This document shows positions 33,786 through 42,815 of a DNA stretch of 64,000 bases, piece by piece. The number at the start of each line of letters is the position of its first letter. The first letter of the stretch is position 1. The DNA lies in NCBI GenBank assembly GCA_023666335.1, contig JAMPCE010000002.1, positions 1 through 64,000 on the forward strand, given 5' to 3'. The notes below the pieces were generated by a model. The model worked only from the letters and a program-made list of their open reading frames with translations. It was not told the origin of the DNA and searched no databases. This DNA comes from a bacterium. GTDB taxonomy: Bacteria > Bacillota > Clostridia > Lachnospirales > Lachnospiraceae. The translations under genes and the position numbers were made by a program.

Positions 33786-35942
33786 ATGAACAGAAAACCT
33801 GACAAACTTCTCTTTGGCGCAGCCTACTATGACGAATATCTGCCGACAGACCGGATCGAGACCGATCTGGAAATGATGAAACGGGCGGGCATGAATGTGA
33901 TCCGCATCGCGGAATCCACCTGGAGCACCTGGGAGCCGCAGGATGGCGTCTTTGACTTCACGCATCTGCACAGGATGCTCTCCTGCTCGAAGAAGCACGG
34001 CATTCAGGTGATCGTGGGTACGCCCACCTATGCGGTCCCTACCTGGCTTGTCCGCAAGTACCCCGATATCCTCACCGAGACCCACGACGGGCAGGAACGG
34101 TACGGGCGCAGGCAGAATATGGATATCGCTCATCCCATGTACTTAAAGCACGCGGAGCGGATCATCCGCCGGCTGATGGAAGAAGTCCGAGACTACGACC
34201 ATGTGATCGGCTTCCAGCTTGACAATGAGACGAAAGCCTACGACACCTGTTCCGCTTACGCGCAGAAAAAATTTATTGCCTATGTGCGGGAACTTTTTCA
34301 CGACGATCTGCAAAGCCTGAACGAGGCATGGGGACTGGATTACTGGAGCAACCGCATAAACGCCTGGGAGGATTTTCCGGATGTGCGCGGCACCATCAAC
34401 GGCAGTCTGGGCGCGGAATACCAGAAATTCCAGCGGAAACTCGTCACGGATTTTCTCGCCTGGCAGAGCGCCATCGTGCAGGAATACGCGAGACCGGATC
34501 AGTTCATCACGCAGAATTTCGATTATGACTGGCGCGGTCAATCTTTCGGTTTGCAACCGGATGTTGACCAATGGGAGGCTGCCCGCAGCCTGACGGTGGC
34601 GGGCTGTGATATCTACCACCCCTCCGCGCAGGATCTGACGGGAAAGGAAATCTCGTTCGGCGGCGCGATCGCCCGCTCCCTGAAAAAGGACAACTATCTG
34701 GTCTTGGAAACGGAAGCGCAGGGTCTCCACAACTGGCTTTCCTATCCCGGACAGCTCCGCCTCCAGGCATTCAGCCACCTGGCAAACGGCGCAAACTGCG
34801 TGGAATACTGGCACTGGCACTCCATCCACAACGCCATTGAATCCTACTGGAAAGGCGTCTTGAGCCACAACTTAAAAGAAAACGCCACCTATCGGGAAGC
34901 CTGCCGCATCGGCGCAGACTTTGCCGCATACGGTACTCATCTGGTCAATTTGCGGAAACACTGTCAGACCGCCATCCTCCTGGACAACGAATCCCTGACC
35001 GCCCTCAAGTGGTTTCCCACAGGCGGCGAGGGGCTTGGCTATAATGAGATCTTCCGTCATCTCTACGACGCGCTCTATGAGATGAATGTCGAATGCGACA
35101 TTCTCTCTGCGGAAAGCGATGTTGACTTATTTAGTCAATACAAATTTCTCATCACACCCGCCCTCTACAGTGTTTCCGACACGCTTGTCACAGCACTGAA
35201 ACGCTATGTCAGTTCCGGCGGCGTCCTGCTCTCCACTTTCCGCACAGCGGTCGCGGACAGGATGTTAAAAATCTATCACGACGATCTGCCCCACGGTCTG
35301 ACCGACGTATTCGGCATGACCTACGACCAGTTCACAAACCCTGTCCGAGTCGGCTTGCGGGCGGGTGCAGAAACGAAATCGACTGACACCGCGACGGATT
35401 TGACCGATTCAGTCAATTCTTCTGTCGCGGAAACACAGCGCCATTGTGTGCATCACTGGATGGAACTGCTCCTCCCCGATACTGCCGAGACGCTTGCCTT
35501 TTACGATCATCCCCACTGGGGTGACTGCGCCGCTGTCACGGGCAACCGCTTCGGCAAAGGGTACGCGGCTTATCTTGGCTGCTATGCGGATACGGACGAA
35601 CTGAAAAAACTCCTCTCCTTTCTCTGCGAGAAAGCGGAGATTGTCATGGAAGAAGCCGTCTATCCCCTCGTCGTCAAACGGGGGACAAACGGCTTGCAAA
35701 AAGAGATCGCATATTATTTCAATTATTCCGAAGAAGAGCAGACGGTAATCTACCACGGACCGGACGCCCGCCTGCTCCTTGCCGGGCATGAGACGCGGAC
35801 GCAGGACAGTGTTTCCGCGTCTTCCGAAAACACAGCCGCTCTCCCGGAAAATGCTTCCGTCGGGGACGCTCCCGCCGTTATAAAAGACGGCAGCCGCCTC
35901 ACCCTGACCTGCTGGGACTTTCTGATCTTGGAAGAATTCTAG
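33786..35942 (+). CDS. GH42 beta-galactosidase
   Basis: Intracellular glycoside hydrolase of 718 residues that releases beta-linked galactose. The TIM-barrel start is FGAAYYDEYLP; the acid/base Glu148 lies in GFQLDNE, and the nucleophile is Glu308 or Glu310 in VLETEAQ. Trimerisation and C-terminal beta domains follow. No signal peptide is seen. The start follows AAGGAG. A longer frame would begin in palindrome C and is not used. Perfect TTGAC-N7-GTCAA words lie at 35122 and 35400, the second in a low-complexity insert (TKSTDTATDLTDSVNSS) that is unusual for the family. Confidence 0.92.
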   Translation: MNRKPDKLLFGAAYYDEYLPTDRIETDLEMMKRAGMNVIRIAESTWSTWEPQDGVFDFTHLHRMLSCSKKHGIQVIVGTPTYAVPTWLVRKYPDILTETHDGQERYGRRQNMDIAHPMYLKHAERIIRRLMEEVRDYDHVIGFQLDNETKAYDTCSAYAQKKFIAYVRELFHDDLQSLNEAWGLDYWSNRINAWEDFPDVRGTINGSLGAEYQKFQRKLVTDFLAWQSAIVQEYARPDQFITQNFDYDWRGQSFGLQPDVDQWEAARSLTVAGCDIYHPSAQDLTGKEISFGGAIARSLKKDNYLVLETEAQGLHNWLSYPGQLRLQAFSHLANGANCVEYWHWHSIHNAIESYWKGVLSHNLKENATYREACRIGADFAAYGTHLVNLRKHCQTAILLDNESLTALKWFPTGGEGLGYNEIFRHLYDALYEMNVECDILSAESDVDLFSQYKFLITPALYSVSDTLVTALKRYVSSGGVLLSTFRTAVADRMLKIYHDDLPHGLTDVFGMTYDQFTNPVRVGLRAGAETKSTDTATDLTDSVNSSVAETQRHCVHHWMELLLPDTAETLAFYDHPHWGDCAAVTGNRFGKGYAAYLGCYADTDELKKLLSFLCEKAEIVMEEAVYPLVVKRGTNGLQKEIAYYFNYSEEEQTVIYHGPDARLLLAGHETRTQDSVSASSENTAALPENASVGDAPAVIKDGSRLTLTCWDFLILEEF

Positions 35943-35972
35943 GGCTTCGATTCTTCTCCACTTAAGCCCTTG

Positions 35973-36174
35973 CTACTCTTTCCAGTATTCTAACGTTTCT
36001 ATGCTGGTAGTGACAATCCCGAACAGTGTTCTTGCAAAATCTTCCCTCTCATCATACATCTCCATAACATATACTTTCTCGCCATCTATATAATAGAGAA
36101 AATAGTTCAATCAACTTAACTTTCAATGCCGCCAATTTTTCCTGAACGATCGGAGAATAAATGATTTCATACAT
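35973..36174 (-). pseudogene. RelE/ParE-type toxin remnant
   Basis: An ATG at 36174 begins MYEIIYSPIVQEKLAALK, a RelE-like start, and stops early. A second frame continues with IDGEKVYVMEMYDERED and RTLFGIVTTSIETLEYWKE, a typical RelE C-terminus, ending at 35973. The central ~35 residues are missing and the frame shifts, so the toxin is dead. It follows an intact antitoxin gene with the usual few-base spacing. Confidence 0.82.
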
Positions 36175-36175
36175 G

Positions 36176-36394
36176 CTACACACCCAGATTCTTTCTTAGC
36201 TGTCCCGAATGGATGCCGCCTTCTTCCATCATTCGTTTTTCGGATTCCATCAAATTCGATCTGATTTTCTGCCATGCAGCATCTTTCTTCTTTCGCTTTG
36301 AATACTCCATTACATTATCAACATACATCTCCACCATCTGATACTCATCAGTTGATAACGTATCTATTTTTTGGGTAAGTTCTGCTGTGATCAT
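36176..36394 (-). CDS. Antitoxin-like protein of a broken toxin-antitoxin pair
   Basis: A 72-residue charged, helical protein starting MITAELTQKIDTLSTDEYQMV, with the Lys-rich middle and acidic end typical of RelB/ParD-like antitoxins. The start follows GGAAGGAG; an ATG 36 bases earlier lacks one. The toxin that should follow is a frameshifted remnant. An intact antitoxin can persist because losing the toxin removes the cost. Confidence 0.68.
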   Translation of the reverse strand: MITAELTQKIDTLSTDEYQMVEMYVDNVMEYSKRKKKDAAWQKIRSNLMESEKRMMEEGGIHSGQLRKNLGV

Positions 36395-36534
36395 AACACT
36401 TTCTCCTTCCAATAAGACCATATGCCACATTGCTTATATGATATCAAAGAATATGTTTTTTATCTTTGCTTTTATAATATTACCACATAACCGCCTATTT
36501 TTCTATATAAGTATCAAAAAGAGGATTATGTCTA

Positions 36535-38883
36535 TTACAATTCATTGATCGTCGCCGTGACTGCCATATTGCAAATCCGCTTTGCCGGCGCATAAACCGC
36601 AGCCACGCAGGAAACGAAAACCAGCAGAAACACGATTCCGACCGCCGCAAACGGCACTTTCCACACGCCGCCGAAATGGGCGATCAGCAGTTTCACATAA
36701 ATGAGATAATGGAGCAATAATCCGGTTATGATCCCGACCGTCGTGCCGCAAAGGGCATACATCGCAGATTCCCCGGCTATCATTTTTGTGACCTGCCGGC
36801 ACTCCATCCCGACCGCCCGCATTGCGCCGTACTGCCTGATCCTTGCGGACACGCCCATAGAAACGCTGTTCATGATATTCAGCACGGTAATAAAGGCGAT
36901 GATCGTAAGAAACCCGTATGCCGCGATGCGAAACACCCAATAACTGCTGTGCATTTCAAGGTCTTCCTCTCTGTGGTCCGTAAACAGATGACTGCCTGCC
37001 AGACTGCGTATTTGGGCTGCCGTCTCTTCCGGCGCGCCTTTGTCCAGGATCACATTGATCATCAGGTATCCCTGCTCTCCCATGATGCGCAGAAAGGTTT
37101 CCTCGGAGCAGACGACGACGGCGGAACCGCTGATACTCCCGATTCCCTCCGACGCCACGCAGGCGATCTCCACTTCATGAGTGCCAATCTCGATCTGATC
37201 TCCCACATCAAGTCGGCTGACATCGCTGAAAATCGTCATTGCGTAATCGGAATTTCCGTAAATTTTCGACAATTTCCCGCTTGCGACGGACTTTTTCGTA
37301 TTTTCCAGCATAAAGGCGTCGTAGGACATGAAATCAATTACCGTTTCATTCCCGTTTACCTTGACGGGAAGCGCGACCTTGTACATCGTGCCAAAAGCGT
37401 TTTTCACCCCCGGTATCTCGGAAAGCAGGGCGGCAAGATCCCTGTCGATGGAGTTCGTATTTTCCTTACTCGCGATCGTCAGATCCGGCGCAAAATTACT
37501 TTCGGACGGAAGAAGCTTGCGCACGATATCAAAGCAGGCTGAAAAAGCCAAAAACAGCATAATGGTCAGGGCAAACGAACCTGTCATGAGAAGCAGATTT
37601 TTCTTAGCCGCCGTCGCATGGTGGATTCCCAGCGCCGTTTCCACTTTGAAAAAGCGGGTGTTGGCGGCACGGCGAATTGTTTTTATCGGTTCCGCGTTAC
37701 CGGACACCGCCGCGATCGGAGATACTTTCGCCGCCTGCTTTGCGGGGGAATGCGCCGCGATCCATACGGTGATCATCCCAACCGCGACGCCGCAGGCGAT
37801 CCCGCTTGCGCTTACCCCAAAAAGCGGCATATCCGCAAACTCGCCTTTGACAAGGAAACGCAGGATCGCGCACAGGATCCAGCAGACTGTCATGCCGAGC
37901 AGGCACCCCGCGGGAATGGCGGTTTTGCACCAGTTCAGCGCTTCGAGTCTCACAAAGCGCACGATCTGCTCTTTGCTTGCGCCGATACACCGCATCATGC
38001 CGAAGAAACTCGTCCGCTGCGCTACCATGCTGTTCATACAGCTTGAGATCATAAAAATTCCGGAGATTAAAATCAATACAAAGCAGACCGCCGCCAGCGG
38101 ATAAAGGTTCTTCATGGTTTCATTGCTGCTTACACCGATCAATCCCAAAACCGCGGTATTCTCTTCTATATTTTGCTCCGTAAGCCCATAGGTCTTTTTG
38201 ATATCGCTGATGCTTTCCCGCAGTCTGTTTTCTTTGGCAAACCGAATATAATAGCGGGGCGCTGCCGCCGCTTCCTCCCATGTGCAGACAGCCTGAAACG
38301 CCGACAGATTTAAGTAGGCGCAGCTTCCGTCTATCATTGCGTTATATTCGCTGTCATCTTCATAAAAGGCGGACACCGTAAAAGCAAACTCTCCTGACGG
38401 CGTGTGCAAAGTAACCGTATCGCCCAGATCGACGCCAAAAAGTTCTTCCGCATCTGCACTGAGGGCGATCTCCCGCTCGTTTTTCGGATAGGAACCCCTT
38501 ACCTGATAACGCATGATATCGGTAAGATAAGTTTCCTCCACACCATATAACTTTACGTTTTTGCCATTGATATCGCACTCCCATATGACATCCGTGTCAT
38601 AATTTGCAGCATCTGTCCCCGCCGCCCTGTACTCCGCAGAAAAAGCGATATCGGTGCGCCGCCTGATCAGATTCGCCTGATCGCTTGGTACATCCTGTAG
38701 CACGATGTGGTAATCGCCGTGTTTCTTTGTCATGGTTATTTTCTCCGCCCTGATCCACATCTCCGTCATGGAAAAGACCGATGTGACCAGAAATACCGCA
38801 AGGATAATGCAGATGCGCGTCATGCGGCTCTGGCGTTTGTGCACTTTCGCCGAAATCGGCACAAGGCTTAAATAGCTTTTCAT
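36535..38883 (-). CDS. ABC transporter permease with two FtsX domains
   Basis: Membrane protein of 782 residues with an N-terminal helix, a large extracellular domain, three helices (~270-375), a second extracellular domain and three final helices (~670-775), i.e. two FtsX/MacB-type units. Such permeases take part in antimicrobial peptide defence or lipoprotein-type mechanotransmission. Its start overlaps the ATPase stop (ATGA). With the adjacent sensor kinase and regulator it forms a self-contained module. A TGACA-N4-TGTCA word lies at 38586. Confidence 0.9.
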   Translation of the reverse strand: MKSYLSLVPISAKVHKRQSRMTRICIILAVFLVTSVFSMTEMWIRAEKITMTKKHGDYHIVLQDVPSDQANLIRRRTDIAFSAEYRAAGTDAANYDTDVIWECDINGKNVKLYGVEETYLTDIMRYQVRGSYPKNEREIALSADAEELFGVDLGDTVTLHTPSGEFAFTVSAFYEDDSEYNAMIDGSCAYLNLSAFQAVCTWEEAAAAPRYYIRFAKENRLRESISDIKKTYGLTEQNIEENTAVLGLIGVSSNETMKNLYPLAAVCFVLILISGIFMISSCMNSMVAQRTSFFGMMRCIGASKEQIVRFVRLEALNWCKTAIPAGCLLGMTVCWILCAILRFLVKGEFADMPLFGVSASGIACGVAVGMITVWIAAHSPAKQAAKVSPIAAVSGNAEPIKTIRRAANTRFFKVETALGIHHATAAKKNLLLMTGSFALTIMLFLAFSACFDIVRKLLPSESNFAPDLTIASKENTNSIDRDLAALLSEIPGVKNAFGTMYKVALPVKVNGNETVIDFMSYDAFMLENTKKSVASGKLSKIYGNSDYAMTIFSDVSRLDVGDQIEIGTHEVEIACVASEGIGSISGSAVVVCSEETFLRIMGEQGYLMINVILDKGAPEETAAQIRSLAGSHLFTDHREEDLEMHSSYWVFRIAAYGFLTIIAFITVLNIMNSVSMGVSARIRQYGAMRAVGMECRQVTKMIAGESAMYALCGTTVGIITGLLLHYLIYVKLLIAHFGGVWKVPFAAVGIVFLLVFVSCVAAVYAPAKRICNMAVTATINEL

Positions 38884-39563
38884 TCTCTACACCTCCCCAA
38901 ATCCGTCAGCACGCCGTCCGATACACTCAAAACCCTGTCCGCCGTCTGTGCGATGCTGCGGTTGTGGGTGATCATGATGATCGTCTGCTCATATTTTTTG
39001 GAGGCTTCCTTCAAAAGCGCAATGACTTCGCTGCTGTTTACTGTGTCGAGATTTCCCGTCGGCTCGTCCGCAAGGATCAATGACGGCCGCGTAAACAGCG
39101 CGCGCCCGATCGCCACTCGCTGCTGCTGCCCGCCGGACAGTTGGTTTGGCAGGTGGTCACGCCGCTCTTTCAGATTCAGCACCGCGAGCAGTTCTTCCAG
39201 ATACTGCCGATCGGGCTTCTGATAATCTAAGAGCATCGGAAAGATGATATTCTGCTCTACGGTCAGTTCGGGAATCAGGTTAAAAGCCTGAAAGATAAAC
39301 CCGATGTTCCTGCGCCGAAAGACCGTCAGTTTCCGATCGTTCATGGAAAAAATGTCCTTGCCGCCGATCGTGACTTTCCCGGACGAGGGCAGATCCAGCG
39401 CGCCGATCATATTAAGGAGCGTACTTTTCCCCGATCCGGATTCCCCGACGATAGCGACATACTCTCCCTTGGGAACGGAAAAGCTGACGTTTTTCAATGC
39501 CTGTACCGCCGTTTCCCCGCTCCCGTAAGTTTTGCAGATGTTGTTGACTTCAAGTAGATCCAT
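38880..39563 (-). CDS. ABC transporter ATP-binding protein (MacB/LolD type)
   Basis: ATPase of 227 residues that powers the downstream permease. Walker A is GESGSGKST, the Q-loop FQAFNL, the signature [15 protein letters not shown] and Walker [10 protein letters not shown]. The start at 39563 (MDLLEVNNI) follows GAGGTG seven bases upstream; the longer frame from 39599 is unlikely. A long palindromic operator lies about 110 bp upstream of the start. Confidence 0.93.
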   Translation of the reverse strand: MDLLEVNNICKTYGSGETAVQALKNVSFSVPKGEYVAIVGESGSGKSTLLNMIGALDLPSSGKVTIGGKDIFSMNDRKLTVFRRRNIGFIFQAFNLIPELTVEQNIIFPMLLDYQKPDRQYLEELLAVLNLKERRDHLPNQLSGGQQQRVAIGRALFTRPSLILADEPTGNLDTVNSSEVIALLKEASKKYEQTIIMITHNRSIAQTADRVLSVSDGVLTDLGRCRE

Positions 39564-39670
39564 TGCATAAACACCTCTTTCTGTTTGATGATTGATCACA
39601 GGAAACGGCGTCAGTCATTTCCTATGCGGATATGTCCCTATCATAGCGAAAGAATCCTACGCCAATATGA

Positions 39671-39700
39671 CAATTACCCTACAATTTTGTAGGGTAATTG
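39671..39700. promoter_or_regulatory. Palindromic operator upstream of the ABC transporter genes
   Basis: Fourteen-base perfect arms, CAATTACCCTACAA and TTGTAGGGTAATTG, separated by TT. The core CTACA-N4-TGTAG is close to the TNACA-N4-TGTAA site bound by BceR-type regulators. It lies between the kinase stop and the ATPase start and has no following U-tract, so an operator for the neighbouring response regulator is likelier than a terminator. Confidence 0.75.
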
Positions 39701-39716
39701 CTTTTTGCCGTATTTT

Positions 39717-40751
39717 TCAATTTTGTTCCGTCAGAAAATTCAGCGTGAAAGAGGCGCCGCCGCCCCATGTGCTGTCCGCTTCGATCGTCCCGTTATGGGC
39801 TTCTACGACCGCTTTGGCAAGCGGCAGGCCGAGGCCGACGCCCTGCGTGTCTTTTGAATAGCGGCTCCGGTAAAACCGCTTGAAGATATGGTAGAGATCC
39901 TCCGGATGAATCCCGCTGCCGTCATCACTTACAACAATTTGAATAATTTGGGCGGATTCCCGCCACGCTATGCGGATGCAGCCGCCTTTCTCCGTGTGGT
40001 CCAGGGCGTTCTTCACCAGATTGCCGACCGCTTCGATCATCCAGTCGCGGTCGCATAAAAGCGCGGTCTCTTCGCTTCCCGACAGACAGATCTCTTTCCC
40101 TTCCCGATCCGCCCGAAAGGAGAATTGCTCTTTGACATCTTCCATGATCTTGGACACCTTTTCCAAAGATTTTTCCAGCACGATCGTGCCCGCATCCAGT
40201 TTGGTGATCTTTAAAAGATTCTGCACCAGCCCCTCGATCCGATCGAGTTCCTGCTCGGAAAGTCCGGCAAATTCCTGAATCTGCGGCATTTCTTCTGCCT
40301 CGTCCTGTATCAGCCCGATATAGATATTCAGGGCGGCAAGCGGCGTCTTTAACTGATGCGAGATATCGGATATGGTATTTTGCAAAAATTTTTTTGCGCT
40401 CTTTTCGTTCTCCGCATGGGCGTTTAAGATCGCAGCCAGAGAATTTACCTCATGGAACAATCTGTATAATTCTCCCTCGTCATTGCAGTCGATCGCAGCC
40501 TCCCGATTGCCTGCCGTATATTCCGTGATCTGCGACACGGCGGTTTCCATGATCCGGTGCTGTTTTCTGAAATAGCGAAACAAGAGCGCCAGTACCGCAG
40601 CGCTCATCAGCCAAAAGCAAAATATTATGTAAACCTCTTTGTGCTTTACGCCAAAGACTGCCGGCAGCATGGCGATCCCCGTATACCCCAAAACGCACAG
40701 CAGGATCCCCGCAAAAAGCCGTTTGATGTTCCGATTGGCAAATACTCTCAT
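39717..40751 (-). CDS. Intramembrane-sensing type histidine kinase (BceS-like layout)
   Basis: A sensor kinase of about 344 residues with two N-terminal helices (near 10-30 and 38-58) joined by a loop of only about ten residues, so there is no real extracellular sensor. HisKA His lies in ISDISHQLKTPL; the N-box is LVKNALDHT and the G-box GVGLGLPLAK. Kinases of this layout take their signal from a partner ABC transporter. I place the start at 40751, after GAGGTG; an ATG at 40763 overlapping the regulator stop is the alternative. A GTTTACATAA word lies at 40625. Confidence 0.87.
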   Translation of the reverse strand: MRVFANRNIKRLFAGILLCVLGYTGIAMLPAVFGVKHKEVYIIFCFWLMSAAVLALLFRYFRKQHRIMETAVSQITEYTAGNREAAIDCNDEGELYRLFHEVNSLAAILNAHAENEKSAKKFLQNTISDISHQLKTPLAALNIYIGLIQDEAEEMPQIQEFAGLSEQELDRIEGLVQNLLKITKLDAGTIVLEKSLEKVSKIMEDVKEQFSFRADREGKEICLSGSEETALLCDRDWMIEAVGNLVKNALDHTEKGGCIRIAWRESAQIIQIVVSDDGSGIHPEDLYHIFKRFYRSRYSKDTQGVGLGLPLAKAVVEAHNGTIEADSTWGGGASFTLNFLTEQN

Positions 40752-40759
40752 CCCGCACC

Positions 40760-41446
40760 TCATTCCGCCGTGTTCCACTTATATCCCATCCCGCGGACCG
40801 TAACGATCCGCTTCGGCTCCCCGGGGTCGTCCTCGATCTTTGTGCGCAGCCTGCGGATATACACGGTAAGGGAATTGTTATCAATGTAATTTTCGTCGCA
40901 ATCCCACAATCTGCTCAAAATCTGTTCCTGCGAAAGGATCCGGTCGGGATTTTCCATAAAAAAGCATAACAGTTTATATTCGCTTGCCGTCAATTCGATC
41001 GGCTCTCCCCTTTTTATCACTTCCCCCTGTAAACGCCGGACGCGGATGCCGCCCGAATGTAATTCCGCCGCCTCCGCATTGAAATTTTCACTCCGGCGCA
41101 GCAGGGCGTTGATCCGCGAAAGGAACACCGCCAGCTTAAACGGCTTCGTGATATAATCGTCGCCCCCGATGTCGAGACCCATAATGATATCCGTCTCTTC
41201 ATCCGCAGCGGTCAAAAACAAAATCGGCACTTTCGAGGTCCGCCGTATCTTTTTGCAGAAATCAAAGCCGGAACCGTCGGGGAGCGCCACATCCAGAATG
41301 ACCAGATCATATTGCCCATCTGCCCATAATGCGTCCGCCTCCCGTGTGGTACGGGCTATCACGATCTCATATCCCTGCTTCTTCAGGGCAAAGGAAAGCC
41401 CGCCGATCAGGCTCAGATCATCTTCCAGTAAAAATAAGCGTTTCAT
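40760..41446 (-). CDS. OmpR-family response regulator (BceR-like)
   Basis: A 228-residue regulator. The receiver domain shows LLEDD, the phospho-acceptor Asp in LVILDVALPDG and the TKPF motif; the winged helix ends with DNNSLTVYIRRLRTKIE. The start is the ATG at 41446 (MKRLFLLEDD), since the upstream extension has no receiver homology. It is the first gene of a regulator-kinase-(operator)-ATPase-permease order and is expected to bind the palindrome at 39671. Confidence 0.92.
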   Translation of the reverse strand: MKRLFLLEDDLSLIGGLSFALKKQGYEIVIARTTREADALWADGQYDLVILDVALPDGSGFDFCKKIRRTSKVPILFLTAADEETDIIMGLDIGGDDYITKPFKLAVFLSRINALLRRSENFNAEAAELHSGGIRVRRLQGEVIKRGEPIELTASEYKLLCFFMENPDRILSQEQILSRLWDCDENYIDNNSLTVYIRRLRTKIEDDPGEPKRIVTVRGMGYKWNTAE

Positions 41447-41487
41447 CTGCTCTTCCCGTTTTTCCTTTTCCTCATAATGCACATCAC

Positions 41488-41964
41488 TCAAAACAGCCCC
41501 AGAAATTTTTTCCGAAAACTGTCGTTTAATTCCGCAAACGAGGCATAATCGATCTGCCCGCCGTCGCCAAAGCGCGCCCGCCACTCGTCCCGCACCGCAT
41601 CCGCAAGAGCCTCCGCACACACGCTTTCCGTCAAAAGAATCGCCGGAAAGACGTAATAGATCATAAACAGGTTGAGATCCATCTGCGTCCTGCCGCTTAT
41701 CTTTCCGCGCCCCGCAAAGCGCGCCTCCACGGCATCGACAAAAGCTTTCGCAGATTGTGCTGCGGCTTCATCCCGTCTCTGAACCTGCTCTTTCGTTTCA
41801 GCTTCGCTCTGTTCCTTTGCCCGCTCGACATACCCCGTCATCTCCGCAAGAAGCTGCGCGTTTTTTTCGCAAAAATAAGTCATCCGCTCCTCGTAAACCT
41901 TTTTTCGGATGCGGTTTAACATCGCCTCCATATCGTCAAACATACTTCCCGCCTGTTCCAGCAT
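41488..41964 (-). CDS. Conserved-looking hypothetical protein, helical
   Basis: A 158-residue soluble protein, mostly charged helix in the first 90 residues (a probable coiled coil around 15-75), followed by a more hydrophobic part (MDLNLFMIYYVFPAILLTES). No family recognised. AAAGGA lies about seven bases before the ATG. The gene is divergent from tRNA-Trp and 41 bp upstream of the response regulator, so it could be the first gene of that operon. Confidence 0.6.
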   Translation of the reverse strand: MLEQAGSMFDDMEAMLNRIRKKVYEERMTYFCEKNAQLLAEMTGYVERAKEQSEAETKEQVQRRDEAAAQSAKAFVDAVEARFAGRGKISGRTQMDLNLFMIYYVFPAILLTESVCAEALADAVRDEWRARFGDGGQIDYASFAELNDSFRKKFLGLF

Positions 41965-42011
41965 ATCTGTTCCGTCCTTTCATTCTTCTACTAATTTCTT
42001 AAATTTGTAGG

Positions 42012-42040
42012 TTGCACCAATTCTCCGCCTATGATATAAT
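42012..42040 (+). promoter_or_regulatory. Promoter for the tRNA-Trp leader
   Basis: TTGCAC (42012-42017), a 17-base spacer and TATAAT (42035-42040). The sequence just after it begins the first of several hairpins that precede the tRNA. Confidence 0.7.
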
Positions 42041-42041
42041 T

Positions 42042-42150
42042 GTCGCAGACTCGGCAGTCTGCGACGCAAGAATTACTCCGTAATTCTTGTTGACATTGCC
42101 AAAGATTCCAGCTTCTGAGACTATAATATCATTGTCGCAGATTCGGCAAT
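42042..42150 (+). other. Hairpin-rich leader between promoter and tRNA-Trp
   Basis: Three stem-loops: GTCGCAGACT with AGTCTGCGAC (42042-42065), CAAGAATTAC with GTAATTCTTG (42067-42089) and GCAGATT with AATCTGC (42136-42153). The first and third look like a tandem duplication, each preceded by a TATAAT-like hexamer. The third stem is imperfect at its base. Similar stems occur after the M56 gene. They may aid tRNA processing or mark a second promoter. Confidence 0.6.
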
Positions 42151-42163
42151 CTGCCGTAACTTT

Positions 42164-42234
42164 AGGGGCATAGTTCAAAGGTAGAACAGTGGTCTCCAAA
42201 ACCATCGATGTGGGTTCGATTCCTACTGCCCCTG
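42164..42234 (+). tRNA. tRNA-Trp (anticodon CCA)
   Basis: Acceptor arms AGGGGCA and TGCCCCT pair with discriminator G. The D arm is GTTC...GAAC, the anticodon loop CTCCAAA presents CCA, and the T arm GTGGG-TTCGATT-CCTAC is standard. The 3' CCA is not encoded. A GC-rich terminator-like hairpin follows at 42243. Confidence 0.95.
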
Positions 42235-42242
42235 TTATCATG

Positions 42243-42270
42243 ACCCGTGAGCGCCGCTCGCGGGTTCTTA
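42243..42270 (+). terminator. Probable terminator after tRNA-Trp
   Basis: ACCCGTGAGC pairs with GCTCGCGGGT (one wobble) around GCC and is followed by TCTTACT. The T-run is weak, but the position right after the tRNA supports termination. Confidence 0.6.
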
Positions 42271-42311
42271 CTATATGAGAGCCTACCGCACCGCTCCGGA
42301 AAGAGGATTCC

Positions 42312-42815
42312 ATGAAAAAAACTTTTGCCGTATTGCTTATGTCGCTTACCGCTTCATTCCTGTTGTGCGCTTGCAGCGAGGAGACGCAGCCGCTCCTTTC
42401 TTCCGCCGACTACGAGCTGGACGCGGAAACATCCCAGACGATCCGCGGCGTAAAGATCGGCGATGACGCGGAGGCTTTTCTTGCCGCCTACCGCGGCTAC
42501 TACATCCTCTCCTCGATCGGCGGCGGCGATTACCGCTTGCTCGACGCGGAGGACATTCCTTTCGACGCTTCCCTGACGACGCTCCTGCCCTCGTTTTTCG
42601 TGGACGGCGCGGCGCTTGACGTCGGCAGTTTCTGCGAAGAAAACGGCATTACGCCGGACGGTCTGCTCGACTATCTCACCGATGAGAACTACTTAAACGC
42701 GCACACCGTCGTCTACCGCTATCTGGTCTTTACCTGGAAAGACGGCGCGATCACGGATATCAGCTCCGAATCTATGGACTACAACCGCGACGCCTCGTTT
42801 TATGAGGCAAACTGA
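42312..42815 (+). CDS. Predicted lipoprotein, function unknown
   Basis: A 167-residue exported protein. The signal peptide MKKTFAVLLMSLTASFLLCA ends in a lipobox (LCAC), so the cysteine at 20 is probably lipidated. The mature part is acidic, with an early TIRGVKIGDDAEAFLAAY segment that resembles small Clostridia lipoproteins of unknown role. AAAGAGG precedes the ATG. Its 3' end overlaps the convergent ABC gene by 16 bp. Confidence 0.75.
   Translation: MKKTFAVLLMSLTASFLLCACSEETQPLLSSADYELDAETSQTIRGVKIGDDAEAFLAAYRGYYILSSIGGGDYRLLDAEDIPFDASLTTLLPSFFVDGAALDVGSFCEENGITPDGLLDYLTDENYLNAHTVVYRYLVFTWKDGAITDISSESMDYNRDASFYEAN

Noticed and set aside
42029-42313. Minus-strand 94-codon frame across the tRNA-Trp gene
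   Set aside because: It is the antisense of the tRNA and its leader; such frames (with AVGIEPTSMVLE-like text) are a known annotation artefact.
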